64,000 bases of DNA from Selaginella moellendorffii (taxonomy: Eukaryota > Streptophyta > Lycopodiopsida > Selaginellales > Selaginellaceae): positions 3,154,880 to 3,218,879 of the forward strand of contig NW_003314261.1 of NCBI RefSeq assembly GCF_000143415.4, read 5' to 3'. This document shows, one piece after another, positions 20,371-30,667 of the stretch. The stretch's first letter is position 1. Every line of letters begins with the position of its first letter. Below the pieces are notes generated by a model. The model made no database searches and had not been told where the DNA came from. It saw only the letters and a program-made list of their open reading frames with translations. Both the position numbers and the translations under genes were made by a program.

Positions 20371-22418
20371 CTAGGAAGAATCGTACTGCCGGATAGCTTC
20401 GAAGCACGAACTCGCCTCTCCAAAGCAAAAGCCACCGTCCTGCTGCTTCCTGTCCAGCTCCAAGCACGGCGATGGCACCACCCTCTCCGAGAATCCATAC
20501 GTATTGGAGCAATTCCACGCTCCAGCTCCCACCGACAAGGAGACGTTGGCGAAGCAAAGGTCGCGGAATGGAGCTTCTTCCAGTCCGGCCATGCACCCGG
20601 CCCAGCCGATCTCGTGTCCAACCACGTCCCTGATGGAGATTCCTCGTATCACTGGAAGAGCTCGAGGATCGTAACCATCGTCGGGGTGTCCTCCATACAA
20701 GGCAGTGAAGTCGAAGGCCACGCTTACGTTCTCGAGCTGGAGGTCCGAGATGGAGATGTTGGTGATGTAGCCGCCCCGCCCGGCGCCTGTTTTGATCCGG
20801 ATCCCACTCCTCGAGTTGGCCACCCTCACGCTCTTGATGAAAACGTCGCTGATCCCGCCAGACATCTCGCTGCCAAACGCGATTCCGGCGCTCGTCGGGC
20901 TTTGTCCCGAGACGTTGTGGATGCAAACGTTGGTGCTCGGCATGCCGTAGTTGATGCCGTGCTCGTCCCAGCCGCTTTTGATCGAGATGAGATCGTCCCC
21001 GGTGGAAATGTAGCAGTCCCGGATGCAAACGTTCGACGATGAATCTATATATCTCCGGAAGTTAGAGCTTTCGCTTTGCAAACGCGAGGAACCCAAAAAA
21101 AAGATTTTTTTTTACCGGGATCTATTCCATCGATGTTTGGAGCGTATGGAGGAGCTAAGATGGTCACGTCCTGGATCAAGACGTCGCTGCAAAAGATCAC
21201 GTCAAAGTTTTCTTCCCGAGAGAAGGACATGAAAGAGCAAACCTGCAGTAAACCGGATGGATAGTCCAAAACGGGGAGTTCTTGAACGTAACGTTTGAGA
21301 TTGTGATGTGCCGGGAATCAATGAGCTCCACCAGATGGCCTCTCGTGAAATCCAGTGTCTTGTTGTGGAACCAGTCCCACCACACTGAGCCTTGTCCATC
21401 GATCGTGCCATTCGCGCCTGGAAAGAAGAAAAGGAAGCTTGCGTTTAACGAGGAACTATGCATATCATATCATCGATCAAATGAGGAAGAAACTATAAAA
21501 CTATACCTGTGATAACCACGTCCACCATGTTCTTCCCATGGATCAAGCTAATGTGTCTTCCGCCAGGGAGTTCTCGGCCTCGTCCATACGACGGCAACGC
21601 AGGGATAACTGGCCATTCCAGTAAATCCTGTGAGGGTGGAAAGACTTAGAACTTTGGCGACTAAGAAAAAATTAGTTTTTGGACTGCTCAACAAAGCCTG
21701 ACGCGATGCAGCAAGCTGGACAGCAACCAGAAAGGACTGGTACTTTTTTACACTAGTTTTTCTAGCTCAAACTTGGGCAAAAGTTAAGCTGGAGTAGAAA
21801 ATTCTTGAGACACCCAGGGATGAGCATTGGAACAATCCAAGGATTTAGAGAGAAAAAAAAGAGAATTTTTCCAGAAGGAAAAACTCTGTACCACGCACAG
21901 AAGAACAGTAGCAGTAAAGGCTTGGAGAAAGAGAAATGGGAGAACAAGAAGAGAGAAGAGTAGAAAGCTTTCTCTTCTCTTGCTGTCATGCAATGCAAAT
22001 AGAGGAAGAAGAAGAGAAACACTACCTGAGATCCAAGAATGACCGCCCCTTCCTCGAGAAAGAGCGTGAGATGGCTGGTAAGATTGAAGCTCCCGGTGAG
22101 CCATCGGCCGCGAGGAACGTAGAGCTGCGCGCCGCCCTTGTCCGCGAAGGATTTGAGGTAGAAGATCGCATTCTGGAACGCGAGCGTGTTGACGATCCGG
22201 CCGTCGCCCACTGCGCCAAAATCGGTGATCGACACGCTGTGCGGGCGCTTGGGCAGGCTCCGCGGCGAGCAGCAGCCCGGAGCTGGCGCTGGCGATCCCC
22301 CGCCATGAGGAGCCCTAAGCGAGAATTCTTGATGGGTGTGGCGGTGACGTGGAGATCTGCCCACGCTCGCCTCGACTCGGCCCAGTAGCAGCACAATCAG
22401 GATCGACAGCACACACAT
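20371..22418 (-). CDS. GH28 polygalacturonase-like protein, secreted (paralogue)
   Basis: Five exons on the minus strand: 22418-22026, 21627-21507, 21417-21243, 21186-21116 and 21044-20371, giving 477 residues. The N-terminus is a short hydrophobic signal peptide ('VLSILIVLLLG'). The GH28 motifs are NIDGIDP (Asn-Ile instead of the usual NTD), GDDLISIK, the SGQSP..GIAFGSE block where the usual catalytic-region SGSHG is altered, and IRIKTGAGRG. Exons 2, 3 and 4 are 121, 175 and 71 nt, exactly as in the paralogue at 17.4 kb. The T-to-I change and the missing GHG histidine raise doubt about hydrolase activity. Intron 1 is much longer (398 nt) than in the sister gene. Divergent from the NodGS gene. 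Confidence 0.9.
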
Positions 22419-22865
22419 TGCCTGGTCGATCGATCTCCGCGCGGCGCTCGCCCTTGTCCCCCCTCACATCCTCTCCCACTGTCGCGAATCCGGTTGATGG
22501 ACTGGGCGGCAAGATTCTTCTCGGGAGGAGGAAGAGGCGCCAATCGGTCCTAGATCCAGATCGCGGCGGAGGAGAGGAAGGAATTCCAGCCCAATTCTCC
22601 TTGATGGCCGCTACTCCAAACTTCTAAGAGAGGGATTTTTTATGGCATTTAATGAAGGCCTCCTCTCTCTCACCGTACCAGTGACCACTGTTGCCCTGTT
22701 CGTCGGAGAGAGTGTCTCGTTCTCTGGAAGAGCCCTAAAAGCAGGGGAGCGACAACAGCCGTCCGATCTAAAAGCCCTAAAGACAGGGAAAATAGTTTGA
22801 ACCCTTGTTTTTTTACGTGGAAGTCAACACTTGTGAGTACTTCCTGCTTGGACGAGGGATTGGCG
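22419..22865. promoter_or_regulatory. Divergent promoter region, GH28 (-) / NodGS (+)
   Basis: 447 bp separate two divergent start codons, so both promoters must lie here or overlap. Copies of AGCCCTAAA at about 22,730 and 22,770 resemble the telo-box-like AAACCCTA elements common in plant promoters. No clear TATA box was found. Confidence 0.4.
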
Positions 22866-25800
22866 ATGGCGGTGGAGCGCGAGAGGATTAGGGATGCGAT
22901 CCATTCCACGGCGCTGGTGGACGGCCACGCGCACAATCTCGTCGGTATGGATTCCCACATGCCGCTGCTCCAGGCCTTCTCCGAGTCGCAGGGCGAAGCC
23001 CTCGCGCGATTTGGATCCCAGACGCTGTGCTTCAAGGTAAAGAACCTGCCTGCACGGTCGATTCTTCTGCCTGTAGATTTTCTCTAGGATTGATGCCCCA
23101 AGCACGAAGAGGATTCGATTGCTCTTATTTCTTTTTTGTTGTGCTTGCTCTAGCTAATTGTTCTCCAATTTTTTTGCAGAGAAGCTTGCGAGATCTCTCA
23201 CAGCTATACGGGACCGACGCTTCGCTCGAGAGCATCGAGGCCCATCGACAAGCCGCCGGCTTGGAAGCTCTCACGCGCGAATGCTTCCACGCCGCCGGGA
23301 TTTCAGTGCTGCTACTCGACGATGGACTAGCAATGGACAAAATGAAAGCTCTCGACTGGCACAAGGGATTTGTTCCAGTGGTCCACCGTGTGCTCCGGAT
23401 CGAAATAGTTGCCGAGGCCATCCTAAAAGAGGTAAGGATCCAATCCATTTCTTTGACAGGAGGACAAGTATATTAAATTCGTTTTGGGTGGATTCAGGGC
23501 CCCCCAGGTGGTGTCACTTGGACACTTGATAGTTTTGCCGATCGATTTGTTGGCAGCTTGAAATTATATCCTTTTTTTGCTTCACTTTATATTCGTTTCC
23601 GTGAAAGCTTTCAGCCTTAACTTTGTAAGCACACTCTCGGAAGGAGTTGTGGCATTTAAGAGCATCGCTGCGTACAGGAGTGGCCTTGATATTGATCCCA
23701 CCGTGTCGAGGCGAGATGCCGAGCAAGGACTCGTGCAAGATATGGGTATGAAACTGAAAATGAAGATTGTTTGATTTTGTACGGTATATAATCAACTTTC
23801 TTTGTCTGTGCTGCTGTCTTGCAGTCAGCAGCCCTCTGCGATTAAAAAACAAGCTGCTCTTGAATTTTCTCTTCGTCCTAGCTCTCGAAGTTGCGTGTTC
23901 TCAGGATCTGCCCATGCAAATACATTCGGGGTATGCGTTTATGGTTTGGCGAAAGATAAACTTTTGAACAGAATTTCTCATCCAGGTTTGGCGACAAAGA
24001 TTTAGATCTTCGCTTGTCAAATCCTTTGCACCTGCGAGCTGTTTTGGAAGACGAAAGGTTTAAAAAGTGCCGTCTGGTCCTGCTCCATGCTTCATATCCA
24101 TTTGTTCAGGAGGCTTCGTACTTGGCCAGCGTTTATGCACAAGTAAGTGGTCGCAAACTTTTGAGCTCTTTCCAAAAGGATAGCTATGCAGGTGTATTTG
24201 GACTTTGGCCTTGCTATCCCAAAGCTTAGCATCCGAGGAATGGAAAACACGTTAAGCCAGCTCCTGGAGCTCGCCCCGCTTGATAAGGTATCAAAGTTCC
24301 CATATGACAGACTAGTTCACGTAAAGAATTGATAGCAGACTCGGCTGTAGATGATGTTTAGTACAGATGGATACGCATTTCCGGAAACGTATTATCTTGG
24401 TACGGGGAAGTTTGATACACGCATGTGCATGATCATGCTGGTTCTTACATGTTTAAGCTTTCAGGGACGAAATGGACCCGGGAGGTTTTAACAAAGGTTT
24501 TGTACAACGCTTACGTCGATGGGGATCTCTCTGTTGAAGAGAGCATTGCCGCAGCGGAAGGAATCCTCCAAAAGAACGCCTTGTCTTTCTATAAACTTAA
24601 TGGCGATGCCGCCTCCAGCCCATCTACGGCGGCCATTAAAAAAATGGTGCACGGTAAGGACAAAGTCATGGCAGCGGACAAGGAAATCAAACAAGTCCGG
24701 CTGCTATGGGGAGATGGCTCAGGACAGAGGCGATGTCGGGTAAGCTTTTAAGTTTTGTCAAGTACTATTCACTGATTGCATTGTTTGTAGGTTGTTCCAG
24801 CTGAAAGGTTCAAGACTTCAATTTTAAAGCATGGTGTTGGTCTTGTCGAGTGTGGAATGGCACTTCCGGCTGGAATCGATGCTGTTGCAAAAGGATCCGG
24901 TTTGAGTGCGGTTGGAGAGGTCAGGTTGATGCCAGATCTAGCAACCAAGCGCAGACTACCATGGTAAGCCGCAAACTGGCGTTAAGATTTGTTGTTTTTT
25001 TTTCTCATGTGAGATTTTTTGTAGGTATCCACAACACGAAATAGTCCTTGGAAACATGCACATCGTACCTGGGAGTCCTTGGGAGTGCTGTCCAAGAGGC
25101 ACATTGCAATGCACGCTGGAGATACTGAAAAAGGAGTTTAACCTGGTACCGAAATTAGTTTTCTAACATGTGTTTACATCGAGATTTTGCTGCAGGAAAT
25201 ACGTGTTGGATTCGAAAACGAGTTCTATTTGCTTAAGCCGTCAAAACAGTAAATTTTCATACAAGAAGTGCTGTTTGGCATATTGACTCTTGTTTTTCTC
25301 TGACAGAGGGCCTTTGAACTGGACTGGGCTGGATACTACCAACTATTGCTCCGCAATATCTTTTGATTCCTCGTCACATATCATGGATGACATCTACGAC
25401 TCATTGAAAAAGCTAGATATCGAGGTGGAACAGGTGTGTTTCTACTTTTAAAGTTATGTTTCTTGTTTTACCTTTGCTCTCTTAGATGCATGCAGAAGCA
25501 GGCAATGGACAGTTCGAGATTTCTCTCAACCATTGTCCAGCAAGTACTGCAGCTGATAACGTGCTTTTGCTACGAGACACTGTCAAGTCTATTGCTCTTA
25601 AGCACCATATTAATGCAACATTCTTGCCAAAGTAAGAAACAATCTTCATCTTTCCATCATTTGGAATTTAAAACATTTTAACTTTCCAGGTACTTTGCAA
25701 ATGACCTTGGCTCGGGTTCGCATGTCCACATGAGTCTTTGGGAAGGGGGAGTAAACAAGCTCATGGACGAAACCTCCCGCTACGGCATGTCCCCGCTTGG

Positions 25801-26517
25801 TGAAGAGTTCCTTGCTGGAGTTTTGCACCACCTGCCTTCCATTCTAGCATTTACCGCACCACATCCTAACAGGTAGAGTTGATTGTGATTTGCTCCATTG
25901 CATTGCTTTCTTATATATGTCCTTATAAACTGTTCTTGTGTTGTATGCCAAAGCTACGCACGACTTCGTCCATGCACTTGGAGTGGAGCGTTTCAGTGCT
26001 GGGGCCACAGCAACCGAGAGGCCGCATTGCGCACACTGTCGCCACCGGATGCTGATGGAGTTAGTAACTTCGAGCTCAAAGCTTTCGATGGCATGGCCAA
26101 TCCGCACCTGGGACTTGCGGCGATTGTAGCAGCAGGAATCGATGGTTTGAGGAAACACATGGTTCTTCCCGAAGGAATAAGTAAGTTCTTCTCTTGCAAG
26201 TTGAAAGTTTCTCTTTTAAAACTCCGTGCTCCGTCTCTCTTTTCCAGGCGTCGATCCTTCCACACTTCCGAAAGGCACAGTCCCGAGCCTGCCGTCAGAG
26301 CTAAGCGCCGCGGTGGAAGCTCTCAACGCAAACAAGGACTTGAAGAGCATCCTGGGCGAGAAGCTAGTGAGAGCCATATGCGCCATACGCATGGTAAGCT
26401 GATCGTTTGTTCGGGTGTTTTGACTCTGGACTTTCTTTCTTTCTCCAGTTCGACGTTGATATGTGTAGAAACTCCAACCCGGAGCAATTGCTCGACCAGC
26501 TCGCCGACAGTTTCTAA
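22866..26517 (+). CDS. NodGS: Nodulin/glutamine synthetase-like fusion protein (amidohydrolase + GS domain)
   Basis: Eighteen exons give 843 residues with all phases consistent: 22866-23036, 23180-23431, 23498-23565, 23633-23745, 23825-23930, 23986-24142, 24192-24287, 24351-24399, 24465-24739, 24791-24963, 25025-25145, 25196-25248, 25307-25433, 25486-25631, 25690-25872, 25954-26180, 26248-26393 and 26449-26517. The N-terminal half is an amidohydrolase ('LVDGHAHN', 'MQIHSGFGD', 'LVLLHASYPF', 'MFSTDGYAFPE'). The C-terminal half is a prokaryotic-type GS catalytic domain ('LLWGDGSGQRR', 'GFENEFYL', 'HAEAGNGQFEISL', 'NDLGSGSHVHMSL', 'NREAALR'). This is the FluG/NodGS architecture found in fungi and plants; the plant protein's reaction is not firmly known. 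No targeting signal. The third intron looks U12-dependent. Confidence 0.93.
23566..23632 (+). other. AT-AC (U12-type) intron in NodGS
   Basis: The 67-nt intron begins ATATCCTTT, the U12 AT-AC donor consensus, and ends in AAGCAC. A CCTTAAC branch-site word lies at 23615-23621, about 12 nt before the AC, and there is no pyrimidine tract before the 3' end. Splicing here joins '...VGSLK' to 'LSEGVVAFKS' in frame (exon phase 2). No GT-AG pair in this stretch gives the family's continuous sequence. Confidence 0.85.
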
Positions 26518-27086
26518 AACACCACACTGAGGAGCAAAAGTTAGATTTGCTTTTTGGCTTTGCAACTGACTTTGTGTCGCAACAGCCAAATTGTAAAAGA
26601 TCGTACTAAAAGATCGCTTAAAGTTTTCTCCTGGGAAGAATGTGATGATATGGTAGTTTGACGATGGCACTCGTGCGTATCGCTCGCTCTTTATTTCTTT
26701 TTTTAACTTTCTTTTTCTTTGGAAGAACTTTAGAAGGAAGATCGCTTTTGCTTTTTTTTTTTCTCTTCGTGCACGGATCTTATAATCAAAGAACATTGCG
26801 TGTCTTCGCTTGTATCAAAATTTTCTCCACTTAAAATTTGACCACCTTGGCCTAGCCGACCACCGCGAGACCAGTGTCGGAGGGCCGTACATACGGAGCC
26901 CTCGACACGTGGCGCCACGCGTCCGCGCACACATGATACGGCAGTATCGGACACTGGAATCTTTCTCGCTCTTTAAAATGCGGAGGCTCGTCGCGCAAAC
27001 ATCAGCAAGAAGCAAGAGAGAAGCAAGGAAAAAAAAAAAACAAAAAGAGAAAAAAGTTTTTTGGTAGGAGCGAAAATTTTGGCGCC
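26518..27086. promoter_or_regulatory. Upstream region of the SWEET gene
   Basis: Presumed 3' UTR of NodGS followed by the SWEET promoter and leader. A G-box core CACGTG lies at 26906-26911 within a GC-rich block, about 180 bp before the SWEET ATG, and a purine-rich A/G leader (27,000-27,060) precedes the start. No TATA box or gene seen. Confidence 0.4.
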
Positions 27087-28197
27087 ATGGCAGCATTGAG
27101 CTTAGCATTCGGAATTCTCGGTATGTTAGCTAGAACGAAGAGCAAGAGAAGAGATTTTTTCGTTCTAGCGACGATTTGACGGTGGTGTGTCTATGTGTAA
27201 CAGGGAATCTCATATCAATTTGCTTGTTCTTGTCACCAATGTGAGTTCTTCCTTCTTCCACTTCCTTGGAGATGGTTTCTTTGCTCACAATTGCGGGCTT
27301 TTCACAGACCAACATTCTGGAGGATACACAAGGAGAAATCGACACGAGATTTCTCGTGGCTTCCATACGCGGTCACGCTCCTGAATTGCCTCCTCTGGAC
27401 GTGGTATGGTCTCCCCTGGGTGCAAATAAACATCCCAGTTATCACCATCAACATCAGTGGAGCGATCCTCCAGCTCACGTACGTTTTGATCTACCTCCGC
27501 TACACCACTGCCAAGAAGAAGGTACCTCTCGTGACCAATTCACAGAACCGGTTACCAATCGTTTGGTTTGTCTTTGCTGCTCCTCGAACAGATGAAGATC
27601 GTAGCGAGCTTGATCATCGTACCTCTCTTTGTAGCCGTGATTTTGCTCGTCACCGTCTTTGCGATGACGCAGAAAACCCAGAGGAAGCTGTTTGTGGGAA
27701 TCCTGTGCGTGATCTTCACAACGGGGATGAACGTCGCTCCACTCTCTGTCATGGTAAGAGATCACCACCTGGCTCCAGTAGAACCAAGAAACGTGAAAAG
27801 AAGCTATCTTTTTGTTCTTATCCCTCCGCGGTTTAACTCACTTCCTGTCCCTAAACAGCGAATGGTAATCAGAACGAGAAGCGTGGAATTCATGCCTTTC
27901 TACCTCTCTCTGTTCGTCTTCATCAATGGATGCGCGTGGCTCGTCTACGGCCTCCTCACTTCCGACGTCTTCGTCCTTGTAAGTTGCAGAGTCTAGATTT
28001 GTCTTCGTAAAGTTGGAAGCTTTGCTGACCTCTCGCTATCACAGATTCCCAATGCTCTCGGCGCTTTTCTGGGCGCAATGCAGCTGATCTTGTACGCAAT
28101 CTACAGCCGTGCCACACCCAAAGTCGACGAGGCGGAGCGCCAAACCGGCGAGAAAGACCTCGAGATGCAAAAGTCAGGCAGCGTAAACGGAGTATAG
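27087..28197 (+). CDS. SWEET bidirectional sugar transporter
   Basis: Six exons (27087-27120, 27204-27240, 27308-27521, 27592-27753, 27859-27978, 28045-28197) give 239 residues. The protein shows seven hydrophobic segments arranged as two MtN3/saliva triple-helix repeats with a linking helix. Signature stretches are 'GNLISICLFLSP', 'PTFWRIHKEKST' after helix 1, 'LPYAVTLLNCLLWTWYG' in repeat 1, and 'VEFMPFYLSLFVFINGCAWLVYG' plus 'IPNALGAFLGAMQLILY' in repeat 2. The cytosolic tail is short and charged. Family members move sucrose or hexoses down their gradient across plasma or vacuolar membranes; the clade and substrate are not clear from sequence. Confidence 0.93.
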
Positions 28198-28384
28198 GAC
28201 GGGGCGAGAGCGTGGTACCAGAAGGGAAACCAATTTTCTCTTGGCCTTCATCTGTACAGCGTAAACTACCAGATTTTGAGAGGATCGCCTCAAAGTTCGA
28301 TCGAAGCGATACTTTCTTTCTAATTGTGATAGAAGTCCCTGCAAATTTGCAAGCTGTTGTTTAAACGTCTCCTCAAAAAGAAAC
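28198..28384. other. SWEET 3' flank
   Basis: Presumed 3' UTR and flank of the SWEET gene. Nothing else recognised before the cyclin T remnant. Confidence 0.4.
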
Positions 28385-28480
28385 CACGCGGCTCATGCCA
28401 CCAGGAGCATCCCCTTTGGATCTTTATCTCTTTAGCAGCCTCACAGCCACGCAAATCAGACCTGCAATCACACAGGGATG
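28385..28480 (-). pseudogene. Cyclin T fragment (duplicate of exon 5 of the gene at 30.7 kb)
   Basis: The plus-strand words GCTCATGCCACCAG, CTTTATCT, GAGCAGCCTC-like and CCTGCAATC follow each other in the same order as in the cyclin T gene at 30,870-31,010, with substitutions and an internal deletion of about 45 bases. It covers only part of one exon and cannot encode protein. Like the complete gene, it lies beside a U5 snRNA gene, so it is the remnant of a cyclin T-U5 segmental duplication. Confidence 0.7.
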
Positions 28481-28537
28481 AAATATCTCAAGAACCCTAA
28501 TTTTCTTTAGGTTTGTCGAAATAGGGCTTGTGGAGTT

Positions 28538-28584
28538 ATCCCACATGCCGGAGCTTGGTTTCAAGCCGGAGAGGAGTATATAAA
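28538..28584 (+). promoter_or_regulatory. snRNA promoter: USE + TATA (U5 copy 1)
   Basis: ATCCCACATGC at 28538-28548 matches the plant upstream sequence element RTCCCACATCG in its first nine positions. TATATAAA follows at 28577-28584, and the U5 5' end is about 32 bp further on. The long USE-TATA spacing is the arrangement known for plant Pol II snRNA genes (Pol III types are about one helical turn shorter). Confidence 0.85.
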
Positions 28585-28608
28585 GCGACCAAGAACGCCT
28601 AGTGCACC

Positions 28609-28729
28609 ATACGGGCCGTGTGGTCAGCACAGAGCGAACTATTCTTTCGCCTTTTACTAAAGAATACCGTGTGCTGGCCACATAATAGCGGCATATCCAA
28701 ATTTTTGGAACGCTTCCTCACGGAGGCAC
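28609..28729 (+). ncRNA. U5: U5 spliceosomal snRNA, copy 1
   Basis: About 121 nt. The invariant U5 loop with CGCCTTTTACTAAAG is at 28648-28662, closed by ATTCTTT/AAAGAAT. Below it a perfect 11-bp stem pairs GTGGTCAGCAC with GTGCTGGCCAC. The Sm site AAATTTTTGG is at 28699-28708, followed by the terminal hairpin GCTTCC-TCAC-GGAGGC at 28712-28727. An AGTTGGA word about 30 nt downstream may be the plant snRNA 3' box. U5 contacts exon ends in the spliceosome. Ends are inferred from TATA spacing and the terminal hairpin. It ends about 80 bp before the PPR start codon. Confidence 0.93.
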
Positions 28730-28809
28730 CCCCAACAAATCTATAATCTCAAGTTGGATTTACTGATTGCTTGATCATTATATTGTAGAATGTAGTAAGA
28801 GTGTTGTAA

Positions 28810-30474
28810 ATGTTTCTAAGTGAGTGTTACTTTGCAGATTTGATCAGGCGGTGCCGCGGTTGCTTGCGTGATTTGAAGTTCGTCCACGGCGCTATCGTTG
28901 GCAGCGGCCTCGACAGTAGCAGATACCTTGCCAACCTCTTCATCGACGCCTATGGTCGTGCTGGTAGCTTCCAACTCGCCACCCGCACTTTCGACGCCAT
29001 CCAGGTTCCGAACCTCCACTCTTGGAACACTCTCCTCGCGGCACAGGCCCGCACCGGGCACTTGTCACACCTTTCGGCTGCTTTTCACACAATGCCCCAC
29101 CGCGACATTGTCTCGTGGAACACCATGCTGGCTGCGCTTGACTCGTGCCAGGATCTCCGCGTGACTGAAAATTTCTTTCAGAGAATGCCGTGCAGAGACG
29201 TGGTGTCCTGGACGAGCATCTTGCAAGCAAATGCCTGTAGAGGGGATTTTTTGGTCGTGCTTGAAATATTTGGTGCAATGCCCCAGCGCAATGTGGTCAG
29301 CTGGGCGGTGCTAATAGATGCATGCGCGCGAGCGGAGAGTCTTGGCTATGCTACATTAGCATTTTCAAAGATTCCGTGGAGAAATGCAGTGTCCTGTACT
29401 GCAGTCTTTACCACGATTGCCCGCACCGGGCATCATCTGCGAGCAATGAAATGTTTCGAAGGGATGCGAGAAAGAGATGTCGTGTCCTGGACCGTGCTGC
29501 TCCAATCCCTCGTAGACGTGGATTCAATTCAAAAAATCTTTCTTTTGATGCCGCAACGCACTGTGATATCATGGAACATTGTCGTCGCAGCATACGCTTT
29601 AAACGGGCACCTTGTAGAAGCTTGGCAGGAATTTGAATCTATGCTCGAAAGAGATGTAGTCTCCTGGAATCTGCTAATGCGGGCGACTTCTCTGGCGGGT
29701 CAAATCGAGAGCGCAAAGGCTTTCATGGAAAAGATGCCTCAAAGAGATTCCGTCTCGTGGAACACACTGCTTCACTGCTACGTGCAATGCAAGCTCTTGG
29801 CTGAGGCGGAGACCCTCTTCAAGAATATGCCTCAGCGCGACGCGGTATCGTGGAATCTAATCGCCCATGCATTTACCCAGGAAGGGTATCTAGGTGATGC
29901 GAAAGAAACAATAGCAAATATGGCCCAACATGACATTGTCTCGGGGACGATCCAAATCACACTCCTCGCCCAAAGTGGGCATTGCGAGCAAGCGAAAAGC
30001 GTGTTTGACTCGATGCCACTAGTCAACCTGCTGACGTGGACGTCTCTTGTGGAGGCATATGCCCAAAACGGGCATTTGTCGGACGCACTCCACATCGTGT
30101 GGAAGATGTGCTGTGACGGCTGGGAGCCCAACGAGCTGACATTTGGCGCAGTCCTTGTCGGCTACAGCCATGCAGGAATGCTGGAGGATGGGCGACAGTG
30201 CTTCCTGTCGCTGCAGTCCAGCTTTGGGATATCTCCGACACAAGAGCACTACTGCTGCGTGGTGGATTTGCTGGCGCGGTGCAACCAGCTGGGTGACGCC
30301 GAGGAGCTCATCCGGAGCATGCCACTGGTGCCAAGCGCGGCGGCGTGGACGAGCCTGTTGGGAGCTTGCCGGATCAATGGCGACTTCCTGCGAGGAGAGA
30401 TGGTAGCTCGGCAAATGCTCGAGCTCGATGAAGCCACTGCTTACTTGCTGCTTGCAAACACCTTCTCGCAGTGA
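28810..30474 (+). CDS. Pentatricopeptide repeat protein
   Basis: An intronless gene of 554 residues beginning at ATG 28810. It starts with 'LKFVHGAIVGSGL' (a typical first motif), then about fourteen short PPR motifs of the kind 'F..MP.RDVVSWN.L..A....G', then a longer motif with 'WEPNELTFGAVLVGYSHAGM', 'QEHYCCVVDLLAR' and a partial E1 motif ('AAWTSLLGACRINGDF'). It stops at 'LLLANTFSQ', without E+ or DYW domain. By family it should act on organellar RNA. The regular 31-residue S-like spacing resembles the PPR frame at 14.1 kb more than the one at 10.7 kb. Its promoter region is occupied by the U5 gene. Confidence 0.9.
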   Translation: MFLSECYFADLIRRCRGCLRDLKFVHGAIVGSGLDSSRYLANLFIDAYGRAGSFQLATRTFDAIQVPNLHSWNTLLAAQARTGHLSHLSAAFHTMPHRDIVSWNTMLAALDSCQDLRVTENFFQRMPCRDVVSWTSILQANACRGDFLVVLEIFGAMPQRNVVSWAVLIDACARAESLGYATLAFSKIPWRNAVSCTAVFTTIARTGHHLRAMKCFEGMRERDVVSWTVLLQSLVDVDSIQKIFLLMPQRTVISWNIVVAAYALNGHLVEAWQEFESMLERDVVSWNLLMRATSLAGQIESAKAFMEKMPQRDSVSWNTLLHCYVQCKLLAEAETLFKNMPQRDAVSWNLIAHAFTQEGYLGDAKETIANMAQHDIVSGTIQITLLAQSGHCEQAKSVFDSMPLVNLLTWTSLVEAYAQNGHLSDALHIVWKMCCDGWEPNELTFGAVLVGYSHAGMLEDGRQCFLSLQSSFGISPTQEHYCCVVDLLARCNQLGDAEELIRSMPLVPSAAAWTSLLGACRINGDFLRGEMVARQMLELDEATAYLLLANTFSQ

Positions 30475-30667
30475 TGCTTTGGTTTTCCTTTTGATGATAC
30501 TGTAGAGAAGGAAGGGCCGGGTTCGAAATCTTTTTTTTTCTCTTGGCAGGAAAAAGAAGGAAAACAAAATATCAGTTTCCCGAAGACACTACCTGATTTT
30601 GTACAGTGTTTCGAGAGGATCGTCCTAGAGTTAACAGCGATGCCTCCGCCACCAAAGGAATTCTTTT
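30475..30667. other. Short spacer between convergent PPR and cyclin T genes
   Basis: Tail-to-tail spacer holding the 3' UTRs of both genes. A T-rich run at about 30,531-30,541 may belong to 3'-end signals. Nothing else seen. Confidence 0.5.
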
